Of a stretch of DNA of 64,000 bases, positions 8,932 to 17,732 are shown one piece after another. A model generated the notes under the pieces. The model worked only from the letters and a program-made list of their open reading frames with translations. It was not told where the DNA came from and did no database searches. Position 1 is the stretch's first letter, and the number at the start of each line of letters is the position of its first letter. The stretch comes from Bog-473 sp963787485 (GTDB taxonomy: Bacteria; Actinomycetota; Acidimicrobiia; Acidimicrobiales; RAAP-2): the NCBI GenBank assembly GCA_963787485.1, contig CAWBDF010000006.1, forward strand, positions 186,001 to 250,000. Direction: 5' to 3'. The position numbers were made by a program, and so were the translations under genes.

Positions 8932-9590
8932 CAGAAGGTGCTCGATGCGACGGCAGCCGGACTCATGCGCGACTGTCGTATGTACTGGGCCATGGCATGC
9001 ATGATCGATTGATGGAGGTCCTCGACCACTCCGTAATTTCCGCTGTCGACGTGGATGGAGACCTCAGAGATCGACCGTGCCGGTCCTCCGTCGAAACCGG
9101 TCAAGGCGATGCTGCGCACGCCATTGTCCGTCGCCCACTGCAGCGCGTGATTGATGTTGGGGGAACATCCAGACGACGAAATCACGATCAGGACGTCGCC
9201 GGGACGAGACTGAGCTCGGAGCTGGTAGGCGAACGCGTCGTGGTATCCCACGTCGTTGGCTATGGCCGTGAGCAGCTCAATGTTGCTACTGAGACTGACG
9301 ACCCGGGATTGAAGGTCCGTTCCGTTCCTCACCCCCTTCACGTGGTCACACTGCAGATGGTTGGCCACGGATGCCGAGCCGCCGTTGCCGCACGAAAAGA
9401 CGAACCGCCCGTGTGTATACGCGTCCAGGAGGATCTCACTGGCGCGGTCGAGCGAGGCAGGATCGATGGTCCCCGCCGCGCGGGCGAGCTCATTGAGGTA
9501 ACCGGCAGTGTACGACCCCGCCGTGGGGTATGGCACCGCCGGGAACTGTGCAGCCCGGGACGGTGCCGCGGGGTCATAGGTCGTCGTCAC
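8931..9590 (-). CDS. gmhA: Sedoheptulose 7-phosphate isomerase (SIS domain)
   Basis: SIS-domain protein of 219 residues, expected to convert sedoheptulose 7-phosphate to D-glycero-D-manno-heptose 7-phosphate, the first step of activated heptose synthesis. CGNGGSASVANHLQCDHVKG matches the phosphosugar-binding loop of GmhA, and DVLIVISSSGCSPNINHAL carries the second SIS signature with the SSS-G motif. The long helical N-terminal region before residue 60 is usual for GmhA rather than for other SIS proteins. It overlaps gmhB by four bases upstream. With hddA, gmhB and hddC present, the assignment is consistent. Confidence 0.88.
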   Translation of the reverse strand: MTTTYDPAAPSRAAQFPAVPYPTAGSYTAGYLNELARAAGTIDPASLDRASEILLDAYTHGRFVFSCGNGGSASVANHLQCDHVKGVRNGTDLQSRVVSLSSNIELLTAIANDVGYHDAFAYQLRAQSRPGDVLIVISSSGCSPNINHALQWATDNGVRSIALTGFDGGPARSISEVSIHVDSGNYGVVEDLHQSIMHAMAQYIRQSRMSPAAVASSTF

Positions 9591-10228
9591 ACCCGGATCC
9601 GTTCGAGGATGAACCGGGTGGCGTCGGCGAGGCTGGGGAACGACAGCACCCCCGGCCGATCACACGTGCCAGGCCCGACGTGGACAGCGGATGCCCCGAC
9701 AGCCTCGGCGAGTCCGACGTCCTCCGGACGATCTCCAACGACCCACGAGCGCGTGAGGTCGAGATTGAGTGCGGCCGCGGCAGCCTGGGCCATGCCGGGC
9801 ATCGGCTTCCGGTCGACACTTCCGCGGGTGAATTCAGGGACAGACCCCTCGGGATGGTACGGGCAGTAGAAGAACTGGTCGATGTGAGCCCCCTGCTCGG
9901 CAAGGAGGTCGGCGAGGTGGCAATGCACGGCCTCGACATCGCCCACCCCGAAGAGCCCTCTTGCGACGCCGGCCTGGTTGCTCACGACGGCGACCGGCAC
10001 GCCGGCCTGATTCAGCCAGGCGATCGAGTCCGCGGCATCGTCAATGAGCTCGACCCGGTCAGTGGATCCGACATAGCCGTGATCGACCATGATCGTCCCG
10101 TCTCTGTCGAGCAGGACGCCCGGACGCAGTGGGCCCCCGGGAGCACGGCCGACCACGCCGATTTCTGCCAGTTGGGACAGTTGCACCACGGTCTTTAGAG
10201 CAGGCCAGAGCCTCGTAGATACCCACAC
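9587..10228 (-). CDS. gmhB: D-glycero-D-manno-heptose 1,7-bisphosphate phosphatase (HAD family)
   Basis: HAD-superfamily phosphatase, 213 residues, expected to remove the 7-phosphate of heptose 1,7-bisphosphate. VLLDRDGTIMVDHGYVGS is HAD motif I with the DxD pair, VAVVSNQAGVARGLF is motif II, and SWVVGDRPEDVGLAEAVG is motif III with the second acidic pair. The frame starts at GTG 10228; about 35 residues before the HAD core look unlike the family, so a later internal start is possible. It lies 45 bases downstream of the heparinase-like gene and overlaps gmhA by four bases. Confidence 0.85.
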   Translation of the reverse strand: MWVSTRLWPALKTVVQLSQLAEIGVVGRAPGGPLRPGVLLDRDGTIMVDHGYVGSTDRVELIDDAADSIAWLNQAGVPVAVVSNQAGVARGLFGVGDVEAVHCHLADLLAEQGAHIDQFFYCPYHPEGSVPEFTRGSVDRKPMPGMAQAAAAALNLDLTRSWVVGDRPEDVGLAEAVGASAVHVGPGTCDRPGVLSFPSLADATRFILERIRV

Positions 10229-10272
10229 GCCTCATGATTTGATGCTCGACCGGCCACTGCAAGGTGGGTGGG

Positions 10273-12309
10273 TCACTGGTGGAACTGCAGCACCGTTCGA
10301 TAGGTCTCACGACCCTTCCCACGACAGACGCCATCGCCGATGAGCACCCAGGTTGGCTGTTTCTCTCCGAATCGCGCCGAGTACCAACCGAGGATGGGGT
10401 CGGTCGCGCCTCTCCAGAACGACCAAGAGAGGCCATGGGGGAGGGACAGCGTGGCGCTGTTCGTGGACGTCCTTGTTGACCAGCTGAGTTCGACGTTGTC
10501 TCCGACCCTTCGTACCTCGATAGAGGGGCCGAGGTGAAATGCCAATCGGACGGGATGTCCTCCAGTCGTTTCGATGGAGTCGACGATCTCGATCCGCCGA
10601 AGTCGGCTGGCCAGGTACGCCGACCGGTGATGACGCGCGGCGGGGGAGAGAGAGCGATAGCCATCGTGCTCAGCCGACCACGAGGTGACCTCCCCGCCGG
10701 CATCGATCTCGAGCTCGGTGAGTCGGCTGACCGCGTGGCGGGTCCACAGGAAGGGGCCGGATGAAGTGGACTGGTCCTGACCGCCGACCTCGCAGGTGTT
10801 GTGGGCCAGCGTCGAGCGGAAGTAGCTGCGCCAGCGAGGTTCTCCGTGGTAACAGTAGGTTCCCGGGTCGGCAAGGACGTCCGTGCCGTCGTATCGCACT
10901 TCGACCGCGAGCGCGTCGGCATGGGCGTGCGCAGCGATCGAGAGGAATCCATGGGGACCGGCGTCGCACCGGCACCAGATCTCTCCGCCATCGGCCGGCG
11001 AGCTCCGCATCAGGGTCAGCCCGGCGTCGGGGTAATGGTTTGGACGGTGTTCTGAAGGTTGTGCGGTGCGGCGACCACCCGTCAGCGAAGCAATGAGGAC
11101 GCCCGTCACCGTGGGCTCAACCGTTGGCCACCAGCAGGGCGTATCGAACAGCGTCTTCCCGACGGCGAGGAGTCCCGGCCATCGTTCGGCGTTCGGGGGA
11201 TCGAGCACGAGAGCCGTCCCGTTGTCTCCGTCCCCCTGCCGTGGCGCTCGGAGCGTGACATCCACGGTCGCCGCGACCACGTCGAGCATGCGGTACACCA
11301 ATGCCCAGAGATCCGTCGAGAGGGGACGACCGGACCAGTCCGCCTCGGCGGCAGCGACGATGGCGAGTTCCGCCACGAAGCCGTGATAGTCGAAGGCCAT
11401 CTCGCGATTGACGCCACTGGGGAACGTGTTGTGATTGAGTTCCTCCTCGAGAACCCGTGCGGCCAGGTCACTCCAGCGAGAGCTTTCCGTGAACCAGTCG
11501 AATGCGAGCGCGCCAACGAGGAGGCCGGTGGCCTCGGCGATCACGTGATTGTTCGCTGACGACCCTCGACTGCGGAAGGACGCGAGGTAGCACTGGTGCC
11601 ACCAGATCTGGGCGCGCGCCATCTCATTGTCTTCGAAGAGCTCGACGGCACCCGTCCACCCGGTGAGGAGTCGCCGCACCCAGACCCAGCTCACCAATCG
11701 CAACCCGGCTTCGATCCCGTTCGTCCAGTGGACGCCGGAGAGAAAGGGGTTCTGCGCCCACCAGGATCGGAGATGCGAGGCGGCGCGCTCCGCGTACTTC
11801 TCGTCACCGGAGAGGGCGAATGCGGTTGCGAGCACCGTGAGGTGGTGCAGACGCGAGAGCTCCCAGACCTGTTTCACGTTTCCCGTGAGGTCTTGGGAGC
11901 GGTGATCCACCTCGAAGCAGTAGTCGACCTGGGGCGCCCGCCGTCCCGTCACAGGATCGAAGAACCAGTCGGGATCCTCCATGTCCCGGCGCAGGGCCCC
12001 GAGCAGCTGCCATCGCCCCGCGAGGATCTCCTCCGCCGCCTCGATCACGGCCCGACTCGCTTCTCCGGGTACCGTCCTGAGCACGTCTCGGGACGGGAAG
12101 TCCCTGAACTGGGGTGGGCGCATCGGGGTCCAGGGTGCGCGTCCTTGCCCAGCCGAGCGACCAGCCCAGGCTTGCGGAGGAACGTCGGGCCGGACCTGTC
12201 GGGACGCCCAGCGCCGGCGCCGCACATGGTCGGAGATCCGCCACCCCACTTCGGACGCGGACATCTTGGACAGCCGCCGGAAGCGCCATTGGACGTCCGC
12301 GGAGTTCAT
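10273..12309 (-). CDS. Heparinase II/III-family polysaccharide lyase-like protein
   Basis: About 678 residues. The N-terminal alpha/alpha toroid includes KQVWELSRLHHLTVLATAFA and SSANNHVIAEATGLLVGALA (the NNH motif), and the C-terminal beta-sandwich carries AHAHADALAVEVRYDGTDVL, the heparinase II/III catalytic-face signature. Such genes are common in EPS loci, often next to a bi-domain dehydrogenase as here, and are thought to cleave or edit uronic-acid glycans. The frame extends to 12609 inside the upstream gene, but the extension is arginine-rich shadow; ATG 12309, followed by NSADVQWRFRRLSKMSASEV, fits the family start and lies 43 bases after the upstream stop. No signal peptide is obvious, which is usual for this subgroup. 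Confidence 0.85.
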   Translation of the reverse strand: MNSADVQWRFRRLSKMSASEVGWRISDHVRRRRWASRQVRPDVPPQAWAGRSAGQGRAPWTPMRPPQFRDFPSRDVLRTVPGEASRAVIEAAEEILAGRWQLLGALRRDMEDPDWFFDPVTGRRAPQVDYCFEVDHRSQDLTGNVKQVWELSRLHHLTVLATAFALSGDEKYAERAASHLRSWWAQNPFLSGVHWTNGIEAGLRLVSWVWVRRLLTGWTGAVELFEDNEMARAQIWWHQCYLASFRSRGSSANNHVIAEATGLLVGALAFDWFTESSRWSDLAARVLEEELNHNTFPSGVNREMAFDYHGFVAELAIVAAAEADWSGRPLSTDLWALVYRMLDVVAATVDVTLRAPRQGDGDNGTALVLDPPNAERWPGLLAVGKTLFDTPCWWPTVEPTVTGVLIASLTGGRRTAQPSEHRPNHYPDAGLTLMRSSPADGGEIWCRCDAGPHGFLSIAAHAHADALAVEVRYDGTDVLADPGTYCYHGEPRWRSYFRSTLAHNTCEVGGQDQSTSSGPFLWTRHAVSRLTELEIDAGGEVTSWSAEHDGYRSLSPAARHHRSAYLASRLRRIEIVDSIETTGGHPVRLAFHLGPSIEVRRVGDNVELSWSTRTSTNSATLSLPHGLSWSFWRGATDPILGWYSARFGEKQPTWVLIGDGVCRGKGRETYRTVLQFHQ

Positions 12310-12352
12310 CAAGAGGACCTGTCCGCGGCGTTCTCGAGCCGAAATCGACGTG

Positions 12353-14560
12353 TCACAACGGCTGCGGTGCGCGGTCGGCGACGCCCCGTGCTGTGGCCAG
12401 CGTGGCGCGCGTCGTCGCCGTGAGCGAGTCCAGCGAGATGGGCATGGGTCCTCCGGTGCGCACCGAGTGGACAAATGCGCGTACCTCTGCGGCCTGGCCC
12501 TTGTCTGCCGGGCCGAGATGCCGGCGCACACGCGAGCGTGAGCCCGACCAGACGGTGGCTCGCCTGAAATTGTCGAGCCGAGCGGTCCGGCCGCCACGCG
12601 AGACCTCAAACGTCTCCTTGGGGAATCGCCGGTGGGCCGTCGTCAGGTAGGTGACGGTCGCAAGAGACCCATCACCGTAGCGGAGGCTCACTTGCACATC
12701 GTCGGCTTCGCCGGCACCCATCGTCACGACCTCCACCGGATCGTGTCCGAGCCACCAACTCATGGTGTCCACGAAGTGGCCACCCTCACCGACGAATCGT
12801 GAGCCCTCGGCCTCGGTGTCCCCGTACCAGCTGTCTGCGGCGAGTCGTCCGGCGTTGACCAGGTACCGAGCGTTCGCTGGCTCAGATGATCGGCCGAAGC
12901 GTTCCCTCATCTCCACGAGCAGAGGAGCAAAGCGCCGGTTGAACCCGACCATGATCCGGTCGTTGCCCGTCACGTCGACCGTGGAGAGGACTCGGTCGAG
13001 CTCACGGCAGGTGAGAGCCAGGGGCTTCTCGACGAAGACCGCCTTGCCTGCCTCGAGCGCGCGGCAGGTCAGGTCGGCATGGGTGCTGTGCCGAGTCACG
13101 ATGAACACGGCGTCAATCGATTCATCCTCGAGGAGGGCGCCCACGTCAGTGCTGGCAGTGTGAAACGGGAACTTGCGCTGTGCGTTGACCGCCGAGAGCG
13201 AGCGGCGGGTGGCGACCCGAGCAAGGTCGACGGCCGGCATCTTCGCCAGGGGTGGGAGCAGCATGGACGACGCATAATTCCCGGCTCCGATGAAGCCGAT
13301 CCGCACCGTGTCGCTGGCGTAAGTCGTTCGGACCGGCGCGAGACCCGACGCGGTGACTCGTCGTCTTGTGGGCGAGGTGGGTGCGTCGGCCACGGTTCGA
13401 TCGCAAAGGGAGTCGACGATCTCGTCCGGCGCGTCGTACTCGAAGAGATACCCCACACCCCGCAGCACCCCAGTGGCGAGTCGCTGGTACACGTCGGGCG
13501 CATCCTCGAGGGGGAAGATTCCAGCGATGAGCGGCTCGGGATCGACTTCCTTTCTGGCTATGGCATCAATGAAGCACTGGAGATTGCGGCGCTCGGTCCA
13601 CCGTACGTAGCCTGCCGGGTAGTCGACGCCATCGACTTCGTACCTGGGGTCGTAGCGGCCAGGTCCGTAGGAGCGGGAGAACCGCAGGTCGAGCTCCTTT
13701 TCGTAGTACTCGTTCCACGGCAGGTCCAGCTTGCACTTTCCGATGTCGACGATCGTCGCCCGGTCGCGGGCCAGGCGGGCGGCCAGCTCCACCGGCTGGT
13801 TCGAGGAGCCGCCCGCCACCAGGAATACCCGGTCGGCGGCGAGCCCACCCGAGGCTTGCGCCAGGGCTTGCTCGACCGCGCCCAGGCCATCGTCGGTCGG
13901 CGCCATGCAGAGGATGGCCCCGGCCTTCTCGGCCAACCGGCATCGCTCCTGGTCGGGATCGAGCCCGACCACCCGGACCCCGGAGGCCACCAGCAGCTGG
14001 ACGACCAGCTGCCCGACCAGGCCCAGGCCGATGACGCACCCGGTGTCCCCGATCTGGACGTTTCCCTGGCGCACACCCTGCAAGGCGATCGAACCGACCG
14101 TGGCAAATGCGGCCAGCTGAGGCGAGACACCGTCTGGCACCGCCACGCAGAGATTCGTCGGAACCCAATTGATCTCGGCGTGGAACGCATACTCGTTGCC
14201 CGCACAGGCCACGATTTGACCCACCGAGAACTCGTCAGCCCCCTTGCCCACCCCTTCGACCACGCCGGCAAGCGAATAGCCGAGGGGAGAGTAGGAGTCG
14301 AGGCGGCTCATCGCTTTCTTGTACGTGCTGAGCGCACCCTGCTGCTGGACCGCCTCGAGGACCTTCTTCACCTGGTCAGGCCGTGCCCGAGCTTTGCCGA
14401 CCAGGGACATCTTCGATTCGCCCACCTTCATCAACTCAGTACCCGTCGAGATCAGCGAGTAGAGCGATCGGACGAGCACCCCACCTCGGGCACATGAGGG
14501 AGCAGGCGCGTCGATGACGGCGAGCTCTCCTGAGCGATAGTTCTGTGCAACGTGCTTCAC
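12353..14560 (-). CDS. Bi-domain oxidoreductase: zinc alcohol dehydrogenase fused to Gfo/Idh/MocA domain
   Basis: 735 residues, starting GTG. Residues 1-370 form a medium-chain zinc-dehydrogenase-like domain: SLYSLISTGTELMKVGESKM, PLGYSLAGVVEGVGKG, and the nucleotide-binding VIGLGLVGQLVVQLLVASG. Residues 420-735 form a Gfo/Idh/MocA oxidoreductase: RIGFIGAGNYASSMLLPPL and VFVEKPLALTCRELD with the EKP motif. This architecture is recurrent in EPS clusters next to heparinase-like proteins; the substrate is unknown, presumably a nucleotide sugar or uronate. It lies 31 bases downstream of the asparagine synthetase gene and 43 bases upstream of the heparinase gene, so almost certainly on one message. 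Confidence 0.85.
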   Translation of the reverse strand: MKHVAQNYRSGELAVIDAPAPSCARGGVLVRSLYSLISTGTELMKVGESKMSLVGKARARPDQVKKVLEAVQQQGALSTYKKAMSRLDSYSPLGYSLAGVVEGVGKGADEFSVGQIVACAGNEYAFHAEINWVPTNLCVAVPDGVSPQLAAFATVGSIALQGVRQGNVQIGDTGCVIGLGLVGQLVVQLLVASGVRVVGLDPDQERCRLAEKAGAILCMAPTDDGLGAVEQALAQASGGLAADRVFLVAGGSSNQPVELAARLARDRATIVDIGKCKLDLPWNEYYEKELDLRFSRSYGPGRYDPRYEVDGVDYPAGYVRWTERRNLQCFIDAIARKEVDPEPLIAGIFPLEDAPDVYQRLATGVLRGVGYLFEYDAPDEIVDSLCDRTVADAPTSPTRRRVTASGLAPVRTTYASDTVRIGFIGAGNYASSMLLPPLAKMPAVDLARVATRRSLSAVNAQRKFPFHTASTDVGALLEDESIDAVFIVTRHSTHADLTCRALEAGKAVFVEKPLALTCRELDRVLSTVDVTGNDRIMVGFNRRFAPLLVEMRERFGRSSEPANARYLVNAGRLAADSWYGDTEAEGSRFVGEGGHFVDTMSWWLGHDPVEVVTMGAGEADDVQVSLRYGDGSLATVTYLTTAHRRFPKETFEVSRGGRTARLDNFRRATVWSGSRSRVRRHLGPADKGQAAEVRAFVHSVRTGGPMPISLDSLTATTRATLATARGVADRAPQPL

Positions 14561-14591
14561 CGGCTCACCGAGTCCTTTCGTGTCGCGGGAA

Positions 14592-16493
14592 TCACAGCGC
14601 GACTCCCGCTTGATGCGTCCGGCGGTACCAGAATTCGAGCGTCAGGAGTTGCCAGATCTGCTTGGACCGGTCCTCTCGTCCTGACCGGTGGTCTTCGACC
14701 AATGCAGCCACGGCCGGGCGCCCGAGAAATCCCGTCTCGACGAGCTCACCCCCGAGCAACACGTCGTCGATCGTCTCGCGCAGGTCGCGTGACACCCATG
14801 CTCGGAGAGGCGCCGAGAAGGAGGCCTTGGGTCGATACACGATCTCTTTCGGGAGCCAAGCCTCAGCCGCCTGTTTCAATGCGATCTTCCCACTCCTCCC
14901 TGAGACCTTCTCCTTTCGCGTGAGCGAGAACGCAGCCCTGAACACTTCGGTGTCTACGAATGGGACGCGAACTTCTGTCGATGCTGCCATGCTGGCCCGA
15001 TCCGTGTAGGTGAGGTTGAGGCCGGGGAGAAACAGCCGAGTGTCGGCGAGACACATACGGTTGACCCGGTCCAAGAGAGTGGTGTCCTCGTAGACCTCGA
15101 GCTGTTGCGTGATGACCTCGTCAACGTGGTGCTGCAGATCAGGGGAGAGAAGCCCGGCCAATTCGGGGGCGCTGTACAAGCTGTAGCTCCGCTGGAAGGC
15201 CACTTCTTCGGAGAGCTCCGCGAACGTCATGAAACGCTTGGCCCATCGGGCGTAACGAAGGCCACGTCCCCCGGCGCTCACCGGAAGTCGTTCGACGACG
15301 CCATTGGCCGATCGGTGGACGAAGGATGGGAGCTCGCGGTAGCGCCCGGCCAAGAGGCAGGCCACATGCTTTCGGTACCCGCCGAAGAGTTCATCTGCGC
15401 CCATTCCCGAGAGGAGGACCTTGACACCTGCATCGCGTGCTCCCTCCGACATGAGGAGGGTGTTGATGGCTGCGGGGTCGCCGATGGGCTCGTCGAGAAT
15501 GTCGACCATCCTCGGGAGGAGTTCGACCACGTCAGGGCGGATCTCGATCTCATGCAGTTCGATGCCGTGGCGTCGGGCAATCTTCCGGGCGTAGACCGCG
15601 TCGTTCGGCATCGCCTCAAGGCGTTGGTCCTGAGCGCGGAACGTAATGGTGTACGCGTCGATCGAAGGATTGGCCTGCTTGGCCAACACGGTGACGATGC
15701 TCGAGTCGAGCCCGCCGGAGAGGAAGCTCGAGACGGGGACGTCGGCAACGAGGTGGGCCTTCACTGAACTCCCAATGACTTCCCTGAGGTCGTAATGGCG
15801 CTCTTGGGCCATGGCAGCCTCTGCACCGATGTCCCAGTACCGCTCGATGCGGCGCGAGCCGTCAGGACGGAACTCGGCCAATGTGCCCGGCTGGAGTTTG
15901 TCGACACCGTGGATCGAGCACATCTGGTCCGGTACCCAGTAGTAGAGGATTGACGCAACGAGCGCTTTGTGGGACATGCGCAACTCGGAGCCGATGGCAC
16001 TCACCAATGCCTTGAGCTCGGAGGCAAACACCACACCGTCCTTCCGCCGGACGTAGTACAGGGGCTTGATCCCGAATTGATCACGAACGAGAAAGAGCGA
16101 TCCGGTCGCTTGGTCGAGGAGGGAGAATGCGAACATCCCTCGGAACCGTCGTACGGAGTCCGGACCCCAGCGGCGCCATGCTTCGAGGACAACCTCAGTG
16201 TCCGACTGCGTCACAAAGGTGGCGCCGCCGGCGACCAGTTCGCTCATGATCTCCCGATAGTTGTACAGCTCGCCGTTGTAGCAGAGCACGTACGGGTGCT
16301 TGGCCAATGGCTGTTGGCCATGCTTCAGATCGATGATGGAAAGGCGGCGGTGGGCGAATTGAGCATCGACCCGAGCGTCCGTGTACGAGAATGCACCCGC
16401 CTCATCGGGACCCCGGTGGCTGAGGCTCTCGCCCATGCGTTCGGTGATGGCGCGACCGTCGACTTGTTGGTACGCGCCAGCGATGCCACACAT
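14592..16493 (-). CDS. asnB: Asparagine synthase (glutamine-hydrolysing), EPS-associated
   Basis: 633 residues, the normal size of AsnB. It begins MCGIAGAYQQVDG, so cysteine 2 is the glutaminase nucleophile, with SHRGPDEAGAF and LCYNGELYNYRE completing the class II amidotransferase domain. The C-terminal synthase domain has the PP-loop SFLSGGLDSSIVTVLAKQ and GMGADELFGGYRKH. In EPS loci such enzymes are thought to amidate a uronic-acid or amino-acid substituent rather than to supply asparagine; that role is inference from context, supported by the nucleotide-sugar dehydrogenase two genes upstream. Three bases separate it from the upstream GT4 stop. Confidence 0.88.
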   Translation of the reverse strand: MCGIAGAYQQVDGRAITERMGESLSHRGPDEAGAFSYTDARVDAQFAHRRLSIIDLKHGQQPLAKHPYVLCYNGELYNYREIMSELVAGGATFVTQSDTEVVLEAWRRWGPDSVRRFRGMFAFSLLDQATGSLFLVRDQFGIKPLYYVRRKDGVVFASELKALVSAIGSELRMSHKALVASILYYWVPDQMCSIHGVDKLQPGTLAEFRPDGSRRIERYWDIGAEAAMAQERHYDLREVIGSSVKAHLVADVPVSSFLSGGLDSSIVTVLAKQANPSIDAYTITFRAQDQRLEAMPNDAVYARKIARRHGIELHEIEIRPDVVELLPRMVDILDEPIGDPAAINTLLMSEGARDAGVKVLLSGMGADELFGGYRKHVACLLAGRYRELPSFVHRSANGVVERLPVSAGGRGLRYARWAKRFMTFAELSEEVAFQRSYSLYSAPELAGLLSPDLQHHVDEVITQQLEVYEDTTLLDRVNRMCLADTRLFLPGLNLTYTDRASMAASTEVRVPFVDTEVFRAAFSLTRKEKVSGRSGKIALKQAAEAWLPKEIVYRPKASFSAPLRAWVSRDLRETIDDVLLGGELVETGFLGRPAVAALVEDHRSGREDRSKQIWQLLTLEFWYRRTHQAGVAL

Positions 16494-16496
16494 TGT

Positions 16497-17732
16497 TCAA
16501 CGTCCGGCTGTTGCGGGAACGTGTGACTGGGAAGCCGGGATGAGCGTCTCGTAGACCGCAACGTAGCGGGGAGCCTGATGGCCCCATGCCAATTCGTCCT
16601 CGACCCGAGTCCGTCCCACCTCTCCCATGGCGCGCCGTCGAGGCTCGTCGTCGATCAATTGAACCATGAGATCTGCCAGTTCGGCGACGTCGTTTGGGGT
16701 GGCATAGACAGCGGCATCGCCCGCGGAGACGCGGGTCTCGCGCAGGTCGAAGGCCAGAACCGGCAGTCCAAAGGCCATGTATTCCATCGTCTTGTTCATC
16801 GTGGAGACGTCGTTCAATGGATTCTTTGGGTCGGGGGAGATGCCGACGTCGGCAGTGGAGAGAATCGCGGCGACGTCCGAATCGGGAATACGCCCGGTGA
16901 AGGTCACATAGTCCGAGAGCTCGAGGCGCTCGCTCTGGCTGACGAGGTCATCGAAACAGTCGCCGGAGCCGATCAGGGTGAAGGTGATGTCGCGACGTCC
17001 CAGTCGGTGCACCACGTGGTCAGCCATCTCGACGACCAGGTTCACCCCGTCCTGCGGTCCCATGACTCCGAGGTAGGCCGCAAGATGGCGCCGGCCACTT
17101 CGGAGGCTCGGGTTGGCATTGGTGCGAGAGAGGCGAGTGAGATCGGGTCCCGTTCGCACGACCGTCACCGAGGCCGGAGCAATGCCGTCTCGGTCCAGCA
17201 CGATTTGTCGATAAGAATCATTGGTGGAGATGACATGGTTTGCCACCTTCGCGGTGCAACGTTCCATCAGGCGCAGCACCCGGTAGACGAGCGCGTTCCC
17301 GCCGGGAAACCGTGACTGATAGAGCTCGGGACAGAGGTCGTGGTGATCGAAGACGAACAACGAGCCGTGGACCATACGGAACAGGAGGCCGATGGGCCAG
17401 AAGAGGTCAGGCGGATTACAGGTCTGGATCACCGCAAATCGACCACGGCGACTCGCCCTCAAGCTGAGCATGAGCGTAGCGAGGAACGAGTAGAGGTATT
17501 CGAGGATGAACGACGTGCTGGACCCGCCAGGCGCAAAGGGGCGGTACTTGAACAGATCCACCCCTTGAAGGCGCTGATAGGTCGGGTCACCGGGGGCCTT
17601 CGGGCAGATCACCGAGACATGGAAGCCGGCCCCGAGCAGAGATTGGCATTCGAGCCAGACACGGCGATCGAACGGAACTGAGAGATTTTGCACGAGGATC
17701 AGGATCCGTTCGTGCCTTGGCTGGGGGTTCAC
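16497..17732 (-). CDS. Glycosyltransferase family 4 (WbuB-like)
   Basis: About 411 residues. The N-terminus RILILVQNLSVPFDRRVWLE resembles the GT4 subgroup often found with EPS/exosortase-type loci, and the donor half has VNLVVEMADHVVHRLGRRDI, TADVGISPDPKNPLNDVST and YMAFGLPVLAFDLRETRVSA. In place of the usual E-x7-E there is a DVSTMNKTMEYMA segment typical of WbuB-like proteins. The frame opens at 17753, but GTG 17732 overlaps the dehydrogenase stop as GTGA, the coupling used elsewhere in this operon, so I choose it. Probable N-acetylamino-sugar transferase; donor not provable. Confidence 0.85.
   Translation of the reverse strand: MNPQPRHERILILVQNLSVPFDRRVWLECQSLLGAGFHVSVICPKAPGDPTYQRLQGVDLFKYRPFAPGGSSTSFILEYLYSFLATLMLSLRASRRGRFAVIQTCNPPDLFWPIGLLFRMVHGSLFVFDHHDLCPELYQSRFPGGNALVYRVLRLMERCTAKVANHVISTNDSYRQIVLDRDGIAPASVTVVRTGPDLTRLSRTNANPSLRSGRRHLAAYLGVMGPQDGVNLVVEMADHVVHRLGRRDITFTLIGSGDCFDDLVSQSERLELSDYVTFTGRIPDSDVAAILSTADVGISPDPKNPLNDVSTMNKTMEYMAFGLPVLAFDLRETRVSAGDAAVYATPNDVAELADLMVQLIDDEPRRRAMGEVGRTRVEDELAWGHQAPRYVAVYETLIPASQSHVPATAGR

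Noticed and set aside
7873..9012. 379-codon plus-strand frame opposite the GT4/gmhA genes
   Set aside because: Crosses the junction of two well-supported minus-strand genes and has no recognisable motif.
13079..14497. 472-codon plus-strand frame opposite the bi-domain oxidoreductase
   Set aside because: High-GC shadow; rich in Arg, Gly, Asp and His with no domain.
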